DNA from: Methylomonas methanica
GTDB lineage: Bacteria > Pseudomonadota > Gammaproteobacteria > Methylococcales > Methylomonadaceae
Assembly: GCF_001644035.1 (NCBI RefSeq)
Contig: NZ_LUUG01000052.1
Span: 1 to 64,000, forward strand
Reading direction: 5' to 3'
Length of the DNA: 64,000 nt
Positions 35,971-45,832 of this stretch are shown piece by piece. Each line of letters opens with the position of its first letter. Within the stretch, counting starts at the first letter, position 1. Under the pieces are notes generated by a model. It saw only the letters and a list, made by a program, of their open reading frames with translations. It was not told the origin of the DNA and searched no databases. The translations under genes and the position numbers were made by a program.

Positions 35971-36711
35971 TTGATTAATGATGGTAGATTCAAATTGAGA
36001 GTAGGAGTCATTCAGTCATCATTTATTCCTTGGCGGGGATATTTCGATTTTATAGCAAGCGTCGATTGTTTCGTTTTTTTGGATGATATTCAGTATTCTA
36101 AAAACAGTTGGCGAAACCGAAATAAAATAAAAGTTTATAACGGTTTGCAATGGTTAACTGTACCTATACGTCATGAAAGATTAGATCAGCTGATTGATGA
36201 GACATGGATTGATAATTCTAGGGCATGGACAGAAAAACATTTCGGATCATGGAAAGCTAATTATTCGAAAGCTCCTTATTTTCGCGATATTACTGAATTA
36301 CTCTCATGTTTGGATTGTCGGCAAGATCAGACTATAAGTCAGTTAAATATAAAATTGATCAGACAGATTTGCGAATACCTTAATATTTCGACTCCTATGC
36401 TATTGTCAAGAGAATTATCTCTGATTGGTAGCAAAACTGACCGGCTAATCGATTTATTGAAAAAGCTTGACGCAACGACATATCTAAGTGGCCCGAGCGC
36501 GGACTCATATTTAGATAAGCAGGCTTTTCGAGAGCATGGAATCCGCTTGGAATACAAGTCTTATGAATATCTGGAATATCCCCAACTTTGGGGGGATTTC
36601 GAGGGGGCAGTAACGGTGCTTGATTTGATAGCCAACTGCGGACCAGATGCTAAAAATTATATTCAAAGCCAAACGCCGAATAAAGTGGTTGTCGAGTTTG
36701 GTCTATCATGA
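35971..36711 (+). CDS. WbqC family protein
   Basis: The protein of about 246 residues has the family opening VGVIQSSFIPWRGYFDFIASVD and the DDIQYSKNSWRNRNKIK and LTVPIRH motifs in order. WbqC proteins occur in many O-antigen loci and have no proven activity; roles in transfer or modification of amino-sugar acyl groups have been suggested. The start is TTG at 35971 with alternatives slightly downstream. The gene is AT-rich. A 190-bp gap follows. Confidence 0.85.
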   Translation: MINDGRFKLRVGVIQSSFIPWRGYFDFIASVDCFVFLDDIQYSKNSWRNRNKIKVYNGLQWLTVPIRHERLDQLIDETWIDNSRAWTEKHFGSWKANYSKAPYFRDITELLSCLDCRQDQTISQLNIKLIRQICEYLNISTPMLLSRELSLIGSKTDRLIDLLKKLDATTYLSGPSADSYLDKQAFREHGIRLEYKSYEYLEYPQLWGDFEGAVTVLDLIANCGPDAKNYIQSQTPNKVVVEFGLS

Positions 36712-36901
36712 CTATTGGAAAAATCATGAAAATAAAAATTAGGCCTTTGGCGATAACCCAAGGTTTTGGTCGATGTGATTAGCAATATGATTATTTGTTA
36801 CCGAGATCATTTTCGAATGGGTTTTACAGGTAGTCTACAAGACAAAAAAAATAGTTCAGAATTTGGGTATGGTGTCTAAAGTTGGATAAGGATTGATCAG
36901 G

Positions 36902-38134
36902 ATGACACAGCTTTCCATTGCCATTTTTGGCAATACAAACAACTATCCATTGCTGTTGGCGCAGGGATTGAAATTGCTGGGGCATAATGTTCGTCTTGTT
37001 ATAAACCGTAAAGAGTTATTACATCGTCCGGAAGCCCGCTATCACGAATGGGCTGGAGCCTATCCAGATTGGATTATCGATTGTTCTGATCTATCCGATG
37101 TGGATCTGGCCTTCGAAACCCCCGCATTAGATAGAGCGATTCATCATTTGACTCACAATGTCGATCTAGTGGTTCTAAATGATGTTGGACCAGCATTCGC
37201 CAGTTATCTGTGTACTCCTCATGTTGTGGTCTTGACTGGATCTGATTTGTCTTATTATGCAAACTATGACTCCTTACAATTTCGTACGAGTATGTGGGAC
37301 CCTGGATTTAAACGCTCTCTGGAAGGTCGGCGCTACATCCGAAAAATGGCGGATTTTGTATCGCGACAACGTGATGGAATTCTTGGCGCCGAACTCGTAT
37401 GTTATGGTCAACGAGGATTAGTACCGTCTGGAGATCAACAATTAGATGATATAGGCGTTGCGGATGCTCATCGATTTATGCTTCACCTTTCCAATACAAT
37501 TGACTTGCAACCGCAAGCCATGCCAAAAAATGACAAATTAATTGTGTTGTGTGGCTCTCGTGTTGTATTTCGGCCTGAAGCTAATCGGGCGCTAAGTGCG
37601 ATGGATTTCAAAGGAACGGATGTTCTTTTGAAGGGCTTTGCTCTCTATTGTAAAAGTGGCGGAAAGGGTGAACTAAGATTGCCGCGCAAAGGGCAGGATC
37701 TAGAGGCTGCCATTGCCCTTGTAAATGAATTGGGTGTATTTGACAGAGTTAGTTGGCTGGGCGAGATGTCTTTGGCTCAATTCTATCAAGAAATGATTGC
37801 CGCAGATTTGATATGCGATCAATTTGGAACATCATTCCCTGGGATGGTGACGACGGATGCTTATGCTCTCGGACGGCCGGTGATGGCCAATCTTAGGAAT
37901 GAAATCTTTAGTGAGCGGTTCTCAGAACCCTTGCCGGGACTCAACGCAACGACCCCTGAAGAAATCGAGAGGCACCTCCACATTCTGGAGGCTAATCCTG
38001 CCGTGCTTGAGGACATCGGTGTCAAATCTCGACTTTACGCAGAAAAATATCTTTCGCCGGAAAGTATGGCTAAACAATTGCTTGAAGCCCTTTCTAAGCA
38101 GTGTAGCGATACAATTCTTCGGCATCATTTCTAG
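36902..38134 (+). CDS. Glycosyltransferase of GT-B type
   Basis: The protein of about 410 residues has an N-terminal Rossmann-like half (FGNTNNYPLLLAQGLKLLGHNVRLV, in parts) and a C-terminal donor-binding half with LKGF, WLGEMSLAQFYQEMIAADLICDQFG in parts and DAYALGRPV. This is the GT4-like layout. AAGGA lies 9 bases before the ATG at 36902. The sugar is unknown. It is followed 14 bp later by the asparagine-synthetase fusion. Confidence 0.82.
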   Translation: MTQLSIAIFGNTNNYPLLLAQGLKLLGHNVRLVINRKELLHRPEARYHEWAGAYPDWIIDCSDLSDVDLAFETPALDRAIHHLTHNVDLVVLNDVGPAFASYLCTPHVVVLTGSDLSYYANYDSLQFRTSMWDPGFKRSLEGRRYIRKMADFVSRQRDGILGAELVCYGQRGLVPSGDQQLDDIGVADAHRFMLHLSNTIDLQPQAMPKNDKLIVLCGSRVVFRPEANRALSAMDFKGTDVLLKGFALYCKSGGKGELRLPRKGQDLEAAIALVNELGVFDRVSWLGEMSLAQFYQEMIAADLICDQFGTSFPGMVTTDAYALGRPVMANLRNEIFSERFSEPLPGLNATTPEEIERHLHILEANPAVLEDIGVKSRLYAEKYLSPESMAKQLLEALSKQCSDTILRHHF

Positions 38135-38148
38135 GGACATAAATAGTT

Positions 38149-41100
38149 ATGTGCGGTATTGCAGGAGTTTATTCGTTTAGAAGCTTCATCTCCGAAGTGG
38201 ATGGGCAAGAGCGCTTGGTTAAACAGATGACCAACCGTATGGTTCATCGTGGGCCTGATGCCGACGGAATTTGGGGTGACTCTAAAGGGCGTTGCGTACT
38301 TGGTCACCGACGCTTATCCATTATCGATGTGTCTGACGCCGGACGTCAGCCGATGCAATGGAATAACGGCGAATGGGTTATTTCATTTAACGGCGAAATT
38401 TATAATTTTCAGGAACTGAAGCTGGATTTAGTTGCTCAGGGGGTTCAGTGTCATGGTCGGACCGATACCGAAGTTTTGCTTGCCGCACTTGCAACATGGG
38501 GGCTTGATGCGCTCTCTCGTTTGGACGGCATGTTTGCTTTTGCGGCATTCCACTCGCCTTCGGGCGATTTGATTCTGGCGCGAGATCCATTTGGTGAAAA
38601 GCCGCTTTACTACATGGAGTTAGGCGGCGGAGCCGTGGCTTTTGCGTCGGAACTGCAATGTTTGGAGGAAGTGCCTGGTTTTAGCGGCGATGTAAGTGCT
38701 GATGCTATGGCTGAGTTATTGATGTTCCAGTACATTGGCGCACCACGCACGATCTATCAGAATATAAAAAAGTTAGCGCCTGGCCATTTGTTAGTTTTAA
38801 AGGATGGTCAAGAATCAAGACTACATCGGTACTTTAAATTTGCACCAGGGGCTGCGGGATTTAGTTCGGCCTCAAGAGAGCAACTTGCCGATGAATTGGA
38901 AGATATTTTAGTAAGAAGCCTAAAGCGTCGTCTTATATCGGATGTGCCGCTTGGAGCTTTTCTTTCCGGTGGAGTCGATTCATCCACCGTATGTGCATTA
39001 GCCAGGCGGAAATTAGGGGTCCCACTACAGACTTTTTCGATTGGGTTTGAGGGTGCTGAAGATAGTGAACACGAGCTGGCCAGGTTGTTTTCCAAACATC
39101 TGGGTACCGAACATCGTGATCAGATTCTTGTGCCTTCAGCAACTGACTTCCTTGAGCATGCCGGGCGGTATTTGGATGAGCCAAATGGTGATAGCTCTTG
39201 TCTGCCAACCTACTTGCTTTCAAAGTTTGCTCGTCAGCATGTCACTGTTGCGCTGTCCGGTGATGGTGGAGATGAGTTGTTTGGCGGCTATGGTCGATAT
39301 TTTGAAACGCTCAATGAAAACTCATTAAGGCAGGGAGGTTATTCCAACTCAGTCTGGACGCCTGGAAGTGCCTATTATTCTGGACGGATTCTTGTCTTCA
39401 CCCCCGATCGTTTGGGTAGTCTGTTCGGTTTGTTGCCTCAAGGTGCATCGGATCATCTTGATCGTCTAATTGGTGAAATAGACACGGACAAGAGGTCTCT
39501 GCTATGCCGTCTGCGGGCTACCGATGTCGAGAATTATATGCCTGGAGCTGTCTTGCCCAAGGTGGACCGTATGAGCATGCAGCATTCGCTTGAAGTCCGC
39601 ACACCATTCTTAAATGTTGAATTGGCAAAATTTGCCGAGCGCGTGCCATTGGATTATTTGGTAGAGGAAGGAAAGGGAAAACTTCTCCTGAAAGATATCG
39701 CCTATCGTTATCTTCCAAGAGAAATTATCGATATGCCGAAAAAAGGTTTTGGGCTACCTCTTAACGCACAATGGGGTAAGTCGGCTTTAGTGAACTCATT
39801 ACAAAACGCATTGGGTCCAGAAAGCAAGTTAGGCGAATGGATTGGGCGGGAGCGAGCGCAAAAATTTATTGATTTGCAAAGTACAAACGCTGGGTTTTCA
39901 ATTTATCAGGTTTGGAGCGTTGTGATGCTGGAGCATTGGTTGCGCGACCGACCGGCAAAACTTCCTCAACGAGATGAGGTTAAAGCGATTCATTATGTTT
40001 CTGGTCACGGGTTCGATCACCCGAATGCAAATAAGTTAGTGCGCTACTTTAGTTGGATTTCGTCATCCACTCTATTAGTTAGTCAACCTGCAAAAGCATT
40101 GGATGAAATTTCGAATATTTACGATGTGTTAGGTTGGCATGCCCAACTATCTATTGCATCAGTTTTGTCAAAAATTGATCCTGAAGGTGAAGGAATAGAT
40201 GGGGGGTTGTTATCGGACAAACCTGGATCCTTTGAGGTGTCTGGTGATGTTTTTGCCTGCCCACCTGATAAGGCATTAATTGAAGGTCTTGATCAGGCTG
40301 GAGTGAGTCTTTTTGGAAAGAATTTGATTGTCGCGGATTGGGACGGCTTTGTCCCGACTCCCTTCTTGATTGGGCAACTTAGAGAAAAACGAGCTGCTGG
40401 GTTGGTTGTCAGAAACATACATGATCGTGATGCGGGGCAACAGTATTATAAATTTCGTTACTTTTCCCTTATTGGGCAACTCGTAAATGCTTTGTTTGTA
40501 AGGTTCTATGCTCTTGCAATGTGGAAGCTTGAAGATGCCACGGCTGTTGATGGAACAAATAGATATGAAACACGTTGTATGTCTGCTTTGTCCTTAAAAT
40601 CAACTGATGAGCTCGGAGCTGGTTATGTTTTATTTGAAGGCTTCAATCAGTTACCACCCATAACAACGCCGATAGAAGATATTGAGGCAGTTGGCGGTGG
40701 AAGATATTCAATTCAAAATCAGATCATAAGTTTTTCTAAGATGGGAGGCAGAAAGTGGCCATGGTATTTTGGCTTCCTCCCAGAATATTGTGTTGCCCTT
40801 AGCAACCGGAAACTGGAAGGGGCTTTACCGGTATCCGTATGCAAATTATTAGATGACTCCACAGGGACATTTCAAGAGTCTTTGGAATACTTGGTTTCTA
40901 TATCGAATAAAAAAGCCTCCCCATCTGATACCACCATAGCCAGCGTAGTTATTTATACCCATGGATTGACTTCCGGCGGCGCAGAGCGGCAATGGTGTAA
41001 TTTGGCAGTTGGACTGAAAGAGCTTGGCATAAAAGTTACGGTAGTTGTCGATACGCTCGAAGGTCCTGCAGCACATTATTTGCCTTTGCTGCAAAATGCC

Positions 41101-42141
41101 GACATCGCTGTAATCGAGATAGATAAAATCGGCCTTAAGGATACGCGGATAGCTATTCCAGCAGATTCTCAATTGTTTCCGTTGGTTGATCAAATCAAAT
41201 CGCCCATAGCCGAAAAAGTGCTTCGCTTGACCTCTGTTCTAAAAAGATTAAATCCAGACGCGGTTGCTGCTCAGCTAGATTCGACAAATATTGTAGGAGC
41301 TGTTGCTTCCTTAATTTCTGGAATTGATCGGGTAATAATTTCATTCCGTAACTATAATCCCACAAATTTTTCATATCTAAATATTCCATGGTATTTGCCT
41401 GCTTATCGTTTATTGACTCAGTCAAATAAAATCATACTTACCGGAAACTCTACAGCAGGTAATATGGATTATGCTAATTGGATTGGTATTGATCCGGCCA
41501 GAGTACTATTGTTGCCAAATGCGTTGGATGAAAACGAGTTTATTGCACCTAACCCAGTTGAAGTCGAAAAAATCCGTCATGAACTGGGAATTATATCAAG
41601 CGAACAAATTATTCTCGGAGTGTTTCGTTTATCTGAGGAAAAAGAGCCACTTACTTTTGTAAATGTTTGCCAAGATGTAATCAATCGCGTGCCTAATACA
41701 AGGGTTTTGTTGTTGGGCGAAGGGCCGATGAAACTGGAAATCAAGGCTAGGGTTAATGCAATTGGTCTGCAAGATCGTTTCGTTCTTATGGGAAGACGGA
41801 ATGATGTTCCCAATTTTCTTGCTCTTGCTACTTTACTGTTAGTTACTTCTCGCTTTGAGGGTACACCTAATGTTGTTATGGAGGCGCAAACGGTAGGTTT
41901 ACCCGTGGTTGGAACCAAGGCTGGTGCAATTCCTGATCTGGTAGAGAACGGCCTTACTGGTTTTGTGGCTGAAATTGGGGACGAAAAACGGTTGTCGGAT
42001 TCATGTGTTAGCTTACTAACCGATATACAACTCAGGCAGGCAATTGTCGAAAATTTGGAGAATTCGAAACTACGGTTTTCGAAAGCAGACAAGGCAAGGC
42101 TTGTTCTCAACTATTTTAGGTGGATTTATAAATTAGGATGA
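38149..42141 (+). CDS. Asparagine synthetase (AsnB type) fused to a GT4 glycosyltransferase
   Basis: This single 1330-residue frame holds three parts. Residues 1-210 are a class II glutamine amidotransferase with nucleophile Cys2 (MCGIAGVY). Residues about 230-610 are the synthetase domain with the ATP PP-loop LSGGVDSSTV (about 271). Residues about 610-925 match nothing I know. Residues about 930-1330 are a GT4 glycosyltransferase with TSGGAERQW and the donor site SRFEGTPNVVMEAQTVGLP. AsnB-like proteins in O-antigen loci amidate sugar carboxyl groups, as in N-acyl or uronamide sugars. Here amidation and transfer may occur on one chain. The two catalytic modules look intact. The stop overlaps the next gene by 4 bp. 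Confidence 0.9.
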   Translation: MCGIAGVYSFRSFISEVDGQERLVKQMTNRMVHRGPDADGIWGDSKGRCVLGHRRLSIIDVSDAGRQPMQWNNGEWVISFNGEIYNFQELKLDLVAQGVQCHGRTDTEVLLAALATWGLDALSRLDGMFAFAAFHSPSGDLILARDPFGEKPLYYMELGGGAVAFASELQCLEEVPGFSGDVSADAMAELLMFQYIGAPRTIYQNIKKLAPGHLLVLKDGQESRLHRYFKFAPGAAGFSSASREQLADELEDILVRSLKRRLISDVPLGAFLSGGVDSSTVCALARRKLGVPLQTFSIGFEGAEDSEHELARLFSKHLGTEHRDQILVPSATDFLEHAGRYLDEPNGDSSCLPTYLLSKFARQHVTVALSGDGGDELFGGYGRYFETLNENSLRQGGYSNSVWTPGSAYYSGRILVFTPDRLGSLFGLLPQGASDHLDRLIGEIDTDKRSLLCRLRATDVENYMPGAVLPKVDRMSMQHSLEVRTPFLNVELAKFAERVPLDYLVEEGKGKLLLKDIAYRYLPREIIDMPKKGFGLPLNAQWGKSALVNSLQNALGPESKLGEWIGRERAQKFIDLQSTNAGFSIYQVWSVVMLEHWLRDRPAKLPQRDEVKAIHYVSGHGFDHPNANKLVRYFSWISSSTLLVSQPAKALDEISNIYDVLGWHAQLSIASVLSKIDPEGEGIDGGLLSDKPGSFEVSGDVFACPPDKALIEGLDQAGVSLFGKNLIVADWDGFVPTPFLIGQLREKRAAGLVVRNIHDRDAGQQYYKFRYFSLIGQLVNALFVRFYALAMWKLEDATAVDGTNRYETRCMSALSLKSTDELGAGYVLFEGFNQLPPITTPIEDIEAVGGGRYSIQNQIISFSKMGGRKWPWYFGFLPEYCVALSNRKLEGALPVSVCKLLDDSTGTFQESLEYLVSISNKKASPSDTTIASVVIYTHGLTSGGAERQWCNLAVGLKELGIKVTVVVDTLEGPAAHYLPLLQNADIAVIEIDKIGLKDTRIAIPADSQLFPLVDQIKSPIAEKVLRLTSVLKRLNPDAVAAQLDSTNIVGAVASLISGIDRVIISFRNYNPTNFSYLNIPWYLPAYRLLTQSNKIILTGNSTAGNMDYANWIGIDPARVLLLPNALDENEFIAPNPVEVEKIRHELGIISSEQIILGVFRLSEEKEPLTFVNVCQDVINRVPNTRVLLLGEGPMKLEIKARVNAIGLQDRFVLMGRRNDVPNFLALATLLLVTSRFEGTPNVVMEAQTVGLPVVGTKAGAIPDLVENGLTGFVAEIGDEKRLSDSCVSLLTDIQLRQAIVENLENSKLRFSKADKARLVLNYFRWIYKLG

Positions 42142-43316
42142 ATATGTGTTCACACCAAGGCGATTTTCGATTATTCGAATTGGCCGATATACACCATGAT
42201 TCAGGATACTGCTGGGTGACGAAGTTACCTGACGATATTATTGTTGGAGAGTCAGAAGATAATGATGAAAAGTCGAAACTTATCTTGTTTGAAGATAATA
42301 TTGGTTTTTGCCAAGGTTCAGCACTTCATGATTCGATAAGAAATTTTGGTAATGGGCTGTTTTCGCATTGGGGAGATGATCTGTATTTTTCAACCCCAGA
42401 TAACTCGTCTCCAATCACCAATGGCAGGAAATATTATGTGGCTGCCCCCATGAAAGGAAAATCAGCAAAAGATGCTAAGCGAATTTCTGGTAACACCCCT
42501 GTAAATTATAATTGGTATTCATTTGATGAGTCGAAAGTTACATTAGATGCTGAATATGCAGTAAACATTGCTTTTAATTACTTAAATGCTATTCCATCTG
42601 GTAAATCTTTCATTAAAGGAAAGTCTATTTTAGAATTGGGGCCAGGGATTAACTTCGCTACGGCTTTGATAATGCGATCTTGGGGGGCGCGTTCGGTTAC
42701 TGTGGCGGATAGGTTTCTTGCTGATTTCAATGAAAATTATCATCCAAAGTTATATAGAGAGGTTGCTAATATTTTGACGACCTTGGACTCTGAGTCGGAC
42801 GTTTCTATATTATTGGAATGTGCAAAAAATGGATACAAAGAGGAATTGATTAATCTACTGGAATCGCCATTAGAAGAGTTGCAAGAAATTGAACAGAAAT
42901 TTGATATTACGCTTTCGAATGCGGTGTTTGAACATCTCTATAATCCGAGAATTGCCTCTAAGGTTTTATATTCAATTATGGAGTCTGGCGCGATTGGGAT
43001 TCACCAGGTAGATTTTAGAGATCATCGTGATTTTTCTAGGCCGTTAGAATTCTTACTGATTGATGAAATTGAGTTCGTAAGGATGTTTGATGCGCGCCTT
43101 GGCGAGTGTGGCAACCGAGTTAGGCCGTACCAATTAGAGCAATTATTTTTCGGCGCTGGATTTTCTAGTGTTAAATATGATTCCAATATGAATGTTGAAC
43201 CCGAATATTTTAACGATTTCCTTTCCAGGCTCTCTTTTGAGCAGTCGAGTTGCTATTCTAATATTTCCCCTGATAAACTCCGCTCAGTCAGCGGTCTTTT
43301 TGTGGTTACAAAATAA
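42138..43316 (+). CDS. SAM methyltransferase-like protein with N-terminal HDxIR/SHW domain
   Basis: The 392 residues split in two. Residues about 1-110 form an uncharacterised domain with HDSGYCWV, LILFEDNIGFCQGSALHDSI, FSHWGDDLYFSTPDNSSP and NGRKYYV. Residues about 150-390 form a class I methyltransferase-like domain with ILELGPGINFATALIM and a DITLSNAVFEHLY segment. The N-terminal domain recurs in the next gene, where it lies outside the membrane. A sugar-binding or glycan-recognition role is a guess. The gene overlaps the AsnB fusion by 4 bp. Confidence 0.72.
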   Translation: MNMCSHQGDFRLFELADIHHDSGYCWVTKLPDDIIVGESEDNDEKSKLILFEDNIGFCQGSALHDSIRNFGNGLFSHWGDDLYFSTPDNSSPITNGRKYYVAAPMKGKSAKDAKRISGNTPVNYNWYSFDESKVTLDAEYAVNIAFNYLNAIPSGKSFIKGKSILELGPGINFATALIMRSWGARSVTVADRFLADFNENYHPKLYREVANILTTLDSESDVSILLECAKNGYKEELINLLESPLEELQEIEQKFDITLSNAVFEHLYNPRIASKVLYSIMESGAIGIHQVDFRDHRDFSRPLEFLLIDEIEFVRMFDARLGECGNRVRPYQLEQLFFGAGFSSVKYDSNMNVEPEYFNDFLSRLSFEQSSCYSNISPDKLRSVSGLFVVTK

Positions 43317-43501
43317 ATATGTTTTTTATAAAAATATATAATATCTATAAGATGTATGTCGCTGGTCGTATGAACCTATTTACAAGTCGGTCTGATGACA
43401 GACTCTATAAAATTGATGGGTGCGTCTCGGTTGAACGGGTTAGATGAAACTCCAGCATTACTTAAATATGGACTGATAGCCGTTTGCGAGGATTTAAGGT
43501 C

Positions 43502-45829
43502 ATGCTATTAATAGGTTCCGGTTTTATTACCAGATTTAATTATTCTGGTTGGAGGGGGCTTTTATGTTTTTTGTCTCTGTCTTGGTTAAGCTTGATCGCG
43601 GTGATTATGTCGACTACTGGGCAGCAAGTATATCGCTTGCCAGTGGAGGGAATTCGGCATGATTCTGGATGTGCCTATAGCACAATGTTACAGATGCGGC
43701 CATTTGGGTGGCCCATTACCTCTTTTACAAGTGATACATTATCAAATCAAAATGCTTCGACACTAGTACTTCGTGAAAATGGCGTCCCTATGGGAACGCC
43801 CCACGTACTGCATGACGTAATACGCACAAAAGGGGAGGGGGCTTATTCTCATTGGTACGAGGGACTTTTCTTTTCCGTCTCCGACTGCTCCGATCCCCGA
43901 AATAATGGGCGGCATTATGAAATAGTAATGGAGCCAAACCTACAGTATTGGGTTTATTTTTCTGCGCTGATTTCTGTTTTTATGCTCCATTTTTTTCTTA
44001 AAAGCAGGTTCGGGATAAATTTATTTTATATTCGCTGGGGATCTCGAGTAGGCGAAATAATTACAAAATATGTAACTCCTTCGCAAGATATTATCGAGAA
44101 TAAGCCGTCAGTTAGCATATTAATTGCCGTAGTTACCGTGTTGTACTCACTCTGGTTTCTTATTTGGAATTGGATGCTTGGAAGTTCGATTAATCTCTCG
44201 ACTGGAAGCGGTTATCAATACAGTGATTCTCATATGTATTGGATATGTGCCAATTCATTGTTGGATTTTGGCAATTTTGGGCATCCTTCGCTTACTGGGG
44301 AGTGGTGCCAGCGTCGAGGAATCTATCCAAGTCTCTTAGCCGGCATTGCGTGGATTGGGCAACGGAATATTCACGCTACTTTGATTTTACAGGCTGTCCT
44401 GGTGTCATTGTCGATTTATTTGTGTTCCCGAAGAGCATTGAGTGTTGCAGGTATGTTCGGTGTGGTAATAAGCACCTCTCTGCTATTTGTTTTTGCGGCT
44501 GAAAATGCATTTACGATGACGATGACCGAGAATGCGGGTTTGATCTTCGGAGCTATTGCTTTCGGGGTGCTATTCAATGCTTGCAATCGACGATCTATCC
44601 ATTGGATTTTCGTTGGTATTGGAATCGTTTCTATTGCCTTAAATGCACGAGCAGGGGCTTTTTTTGTATTGCCATGTTTAGTAATTTGGACCGGCATTGT
44701 TGCCAGAATGTGGAATAAGCCGGTTGTCAATTGGCTTATTGCTGCATGTGGTGGGGTTTTAATCGGTTTTATTTTGCAATCTTTACTTGTTGCCGCAGTT
44801 GGAGGTAATCCCGGTAGTTCACATGGGAATTTCTCATATACCTTGTATGGTCTTTCAGTTGGGGGTAAAGGCTGGTCACAGGTGCAAATTGATCATCCAG
44901 AACTCATTGGATCTGACTCGGTGGTGTCTAGGGCCATTTATCAACTCGCCTGGGAAAATATAGTAGCGCATCCTCTAAAAATGCTGGACGGCTTAGTTGG
45001 TAACTTTACACTGTTTTTCAATGATGGTACTTATGGTTATAAGGCGCTGGGTGGTTTTGCGATATTTGTGAAATCTGCATGGTGGTTAGCTTGGGTTCCA
45101 TTATTCATTAATCGCAGAAACCCACGTTATTTACTAGTTTTATTATGTTCAGTTGGAATATTACTATCAGTTCCATTCCTGTTGGGAGATGGTGGCTCAA
45201 GGGTATTTGCAGCAACCGTTCCTGTCGATGTGATGCAAATGACAATTGGGTTTTCTTGGGTAGTCTTTTTTCTGATGCGGGCTGGCAAAATAGCTACCAA
45301 ACCAGTATCCGATATTGCGCAGAGCGCTATGGAATTATCAGATTCAAAACCCTATTTCGATATTGGTTTTGTATTGGTTTTGTTCATACTACTGTTGGTT
45401 CCTTATACCCCGATTAGAGGCCTTGTTAATTCTGAATCGTTAGTAGCGCCTGTTTGCCAGGAAGGTGAGCACTCGGTCACAACTATGCTTGGATACAATG
45501 GAACATTGCTGCTAGATCTAGTCGGTAGTGATATTAAGCCAGACTTCCAAAAAGGTCAGGTTGGGCGTATAGAGTTCATCAATCGTATCCCTATCAATTC
45601 ATGGTGGAAGGAAGACGCATCTGACTTTAAAGAATTAGGGAGCCTTTTGACTGTTTATCAGCAAGATCGTCGGGATCCATTCATTCCAGGGCCTTGGCGA
45701 ATTTTTTCAAACAGCAGCCTTGCCAGTTATTATGGCAAGAATGTTCAGTTATGTGTTGATCCTAATGAAGTTAAGACGGTTTTTGGTGAAACCTACAGGA
45801 AACTGAATTTAATCAAATTATTGGAATAA
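43502..45829 (+). CDS. Large polytopic membrane protein with HDxIR/SHW domain, possible GT-C-type transferase
   Basis: This protein of about 775 residues has one N-terminal membrane helix (about 15-38), then a domain (about 45-150) with RHDSGCAY, LVLRENGVPMGTPHVLHDVI, YSHWYEGLFFSVSDCSDP and NNGRHYEI. About ten further hydrophobic segments (150-590) and a soluble C-terminal domain follow. The shape recalls GT-C glycosyltransferases or polymer ligases that use lipid-linked sugars, but no catalytic DxD-type motif is certain. The first domain is homologous in pattern to the N-terminus of the preceding protein. I start at the ATG at 43502, after GAGG and AAGG. Confidence 0.65.
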   Translation: MLLIGSGFITRFNYSGWRGLLCFLSLSWLSLIAVIMSTTGQQVYRLPVEGIRHDSGCAYSTMLQMRPFGWPITSFTSDTLSNQNASTLVLRENGVPMGTPHVLHDVIRTKGEGAYSHWYEGLFFSVSDCSDPRNNGRHYEIVMEPNLQYWVYFSALISVFMLHFFLKSRFGINLFYIRWGSRVGEIITKYVTPSQDIIENKPSVSILIAVVTVLYSLWFLIWNWMLGSSINLSTGSGYQYSDSHMYWICANSLLDFGNFGHPSLTGEWCQRRGIYPSLLAGIAWIGQRNIHATLILQAVLVSLSIYLCSRRALSVAGMFGVVISTSLLFVFAAENAFTMTMTENAGLIFGAIAFGVLFNACNRRSIHWIFVGIGIVSIALNARAGAFFVLPCLVIWTGIVARMWNKPVVNWLIAACGGVLIGFILQSLLVAAVGGNPGSSHGNFSYTLYGLSVGGKGWSQVQIDHPELIGSDSVVSRAIYQLAWENIVAHPLKMLDGLVGNFTLFFNDGTYGYKALGGFAIFVKSAWWLAWVPLFINRRNPRYLLVLLCSVGILLSVPFLLGDGGSRVFAATVPVDVMQMTIGFSWVVFFLMRAGKIATKPVSDIAQSAMELSDSKPYFDIGFVLVLFILLLVPYTPIRGLVNSESLVAPVCQEGEHSVTTMLGYNGTLLLDLVGSDIKPDFQKGQVGRIEFINRIPINSWWKEDASDFKELGSLLTVYQQDRRDPFIPGPWRIFSNSSLASYYGKNVQLCVDPNEVKTVFGETYRKLNLIKLLE

Positions 45830-45832
45830 AAA

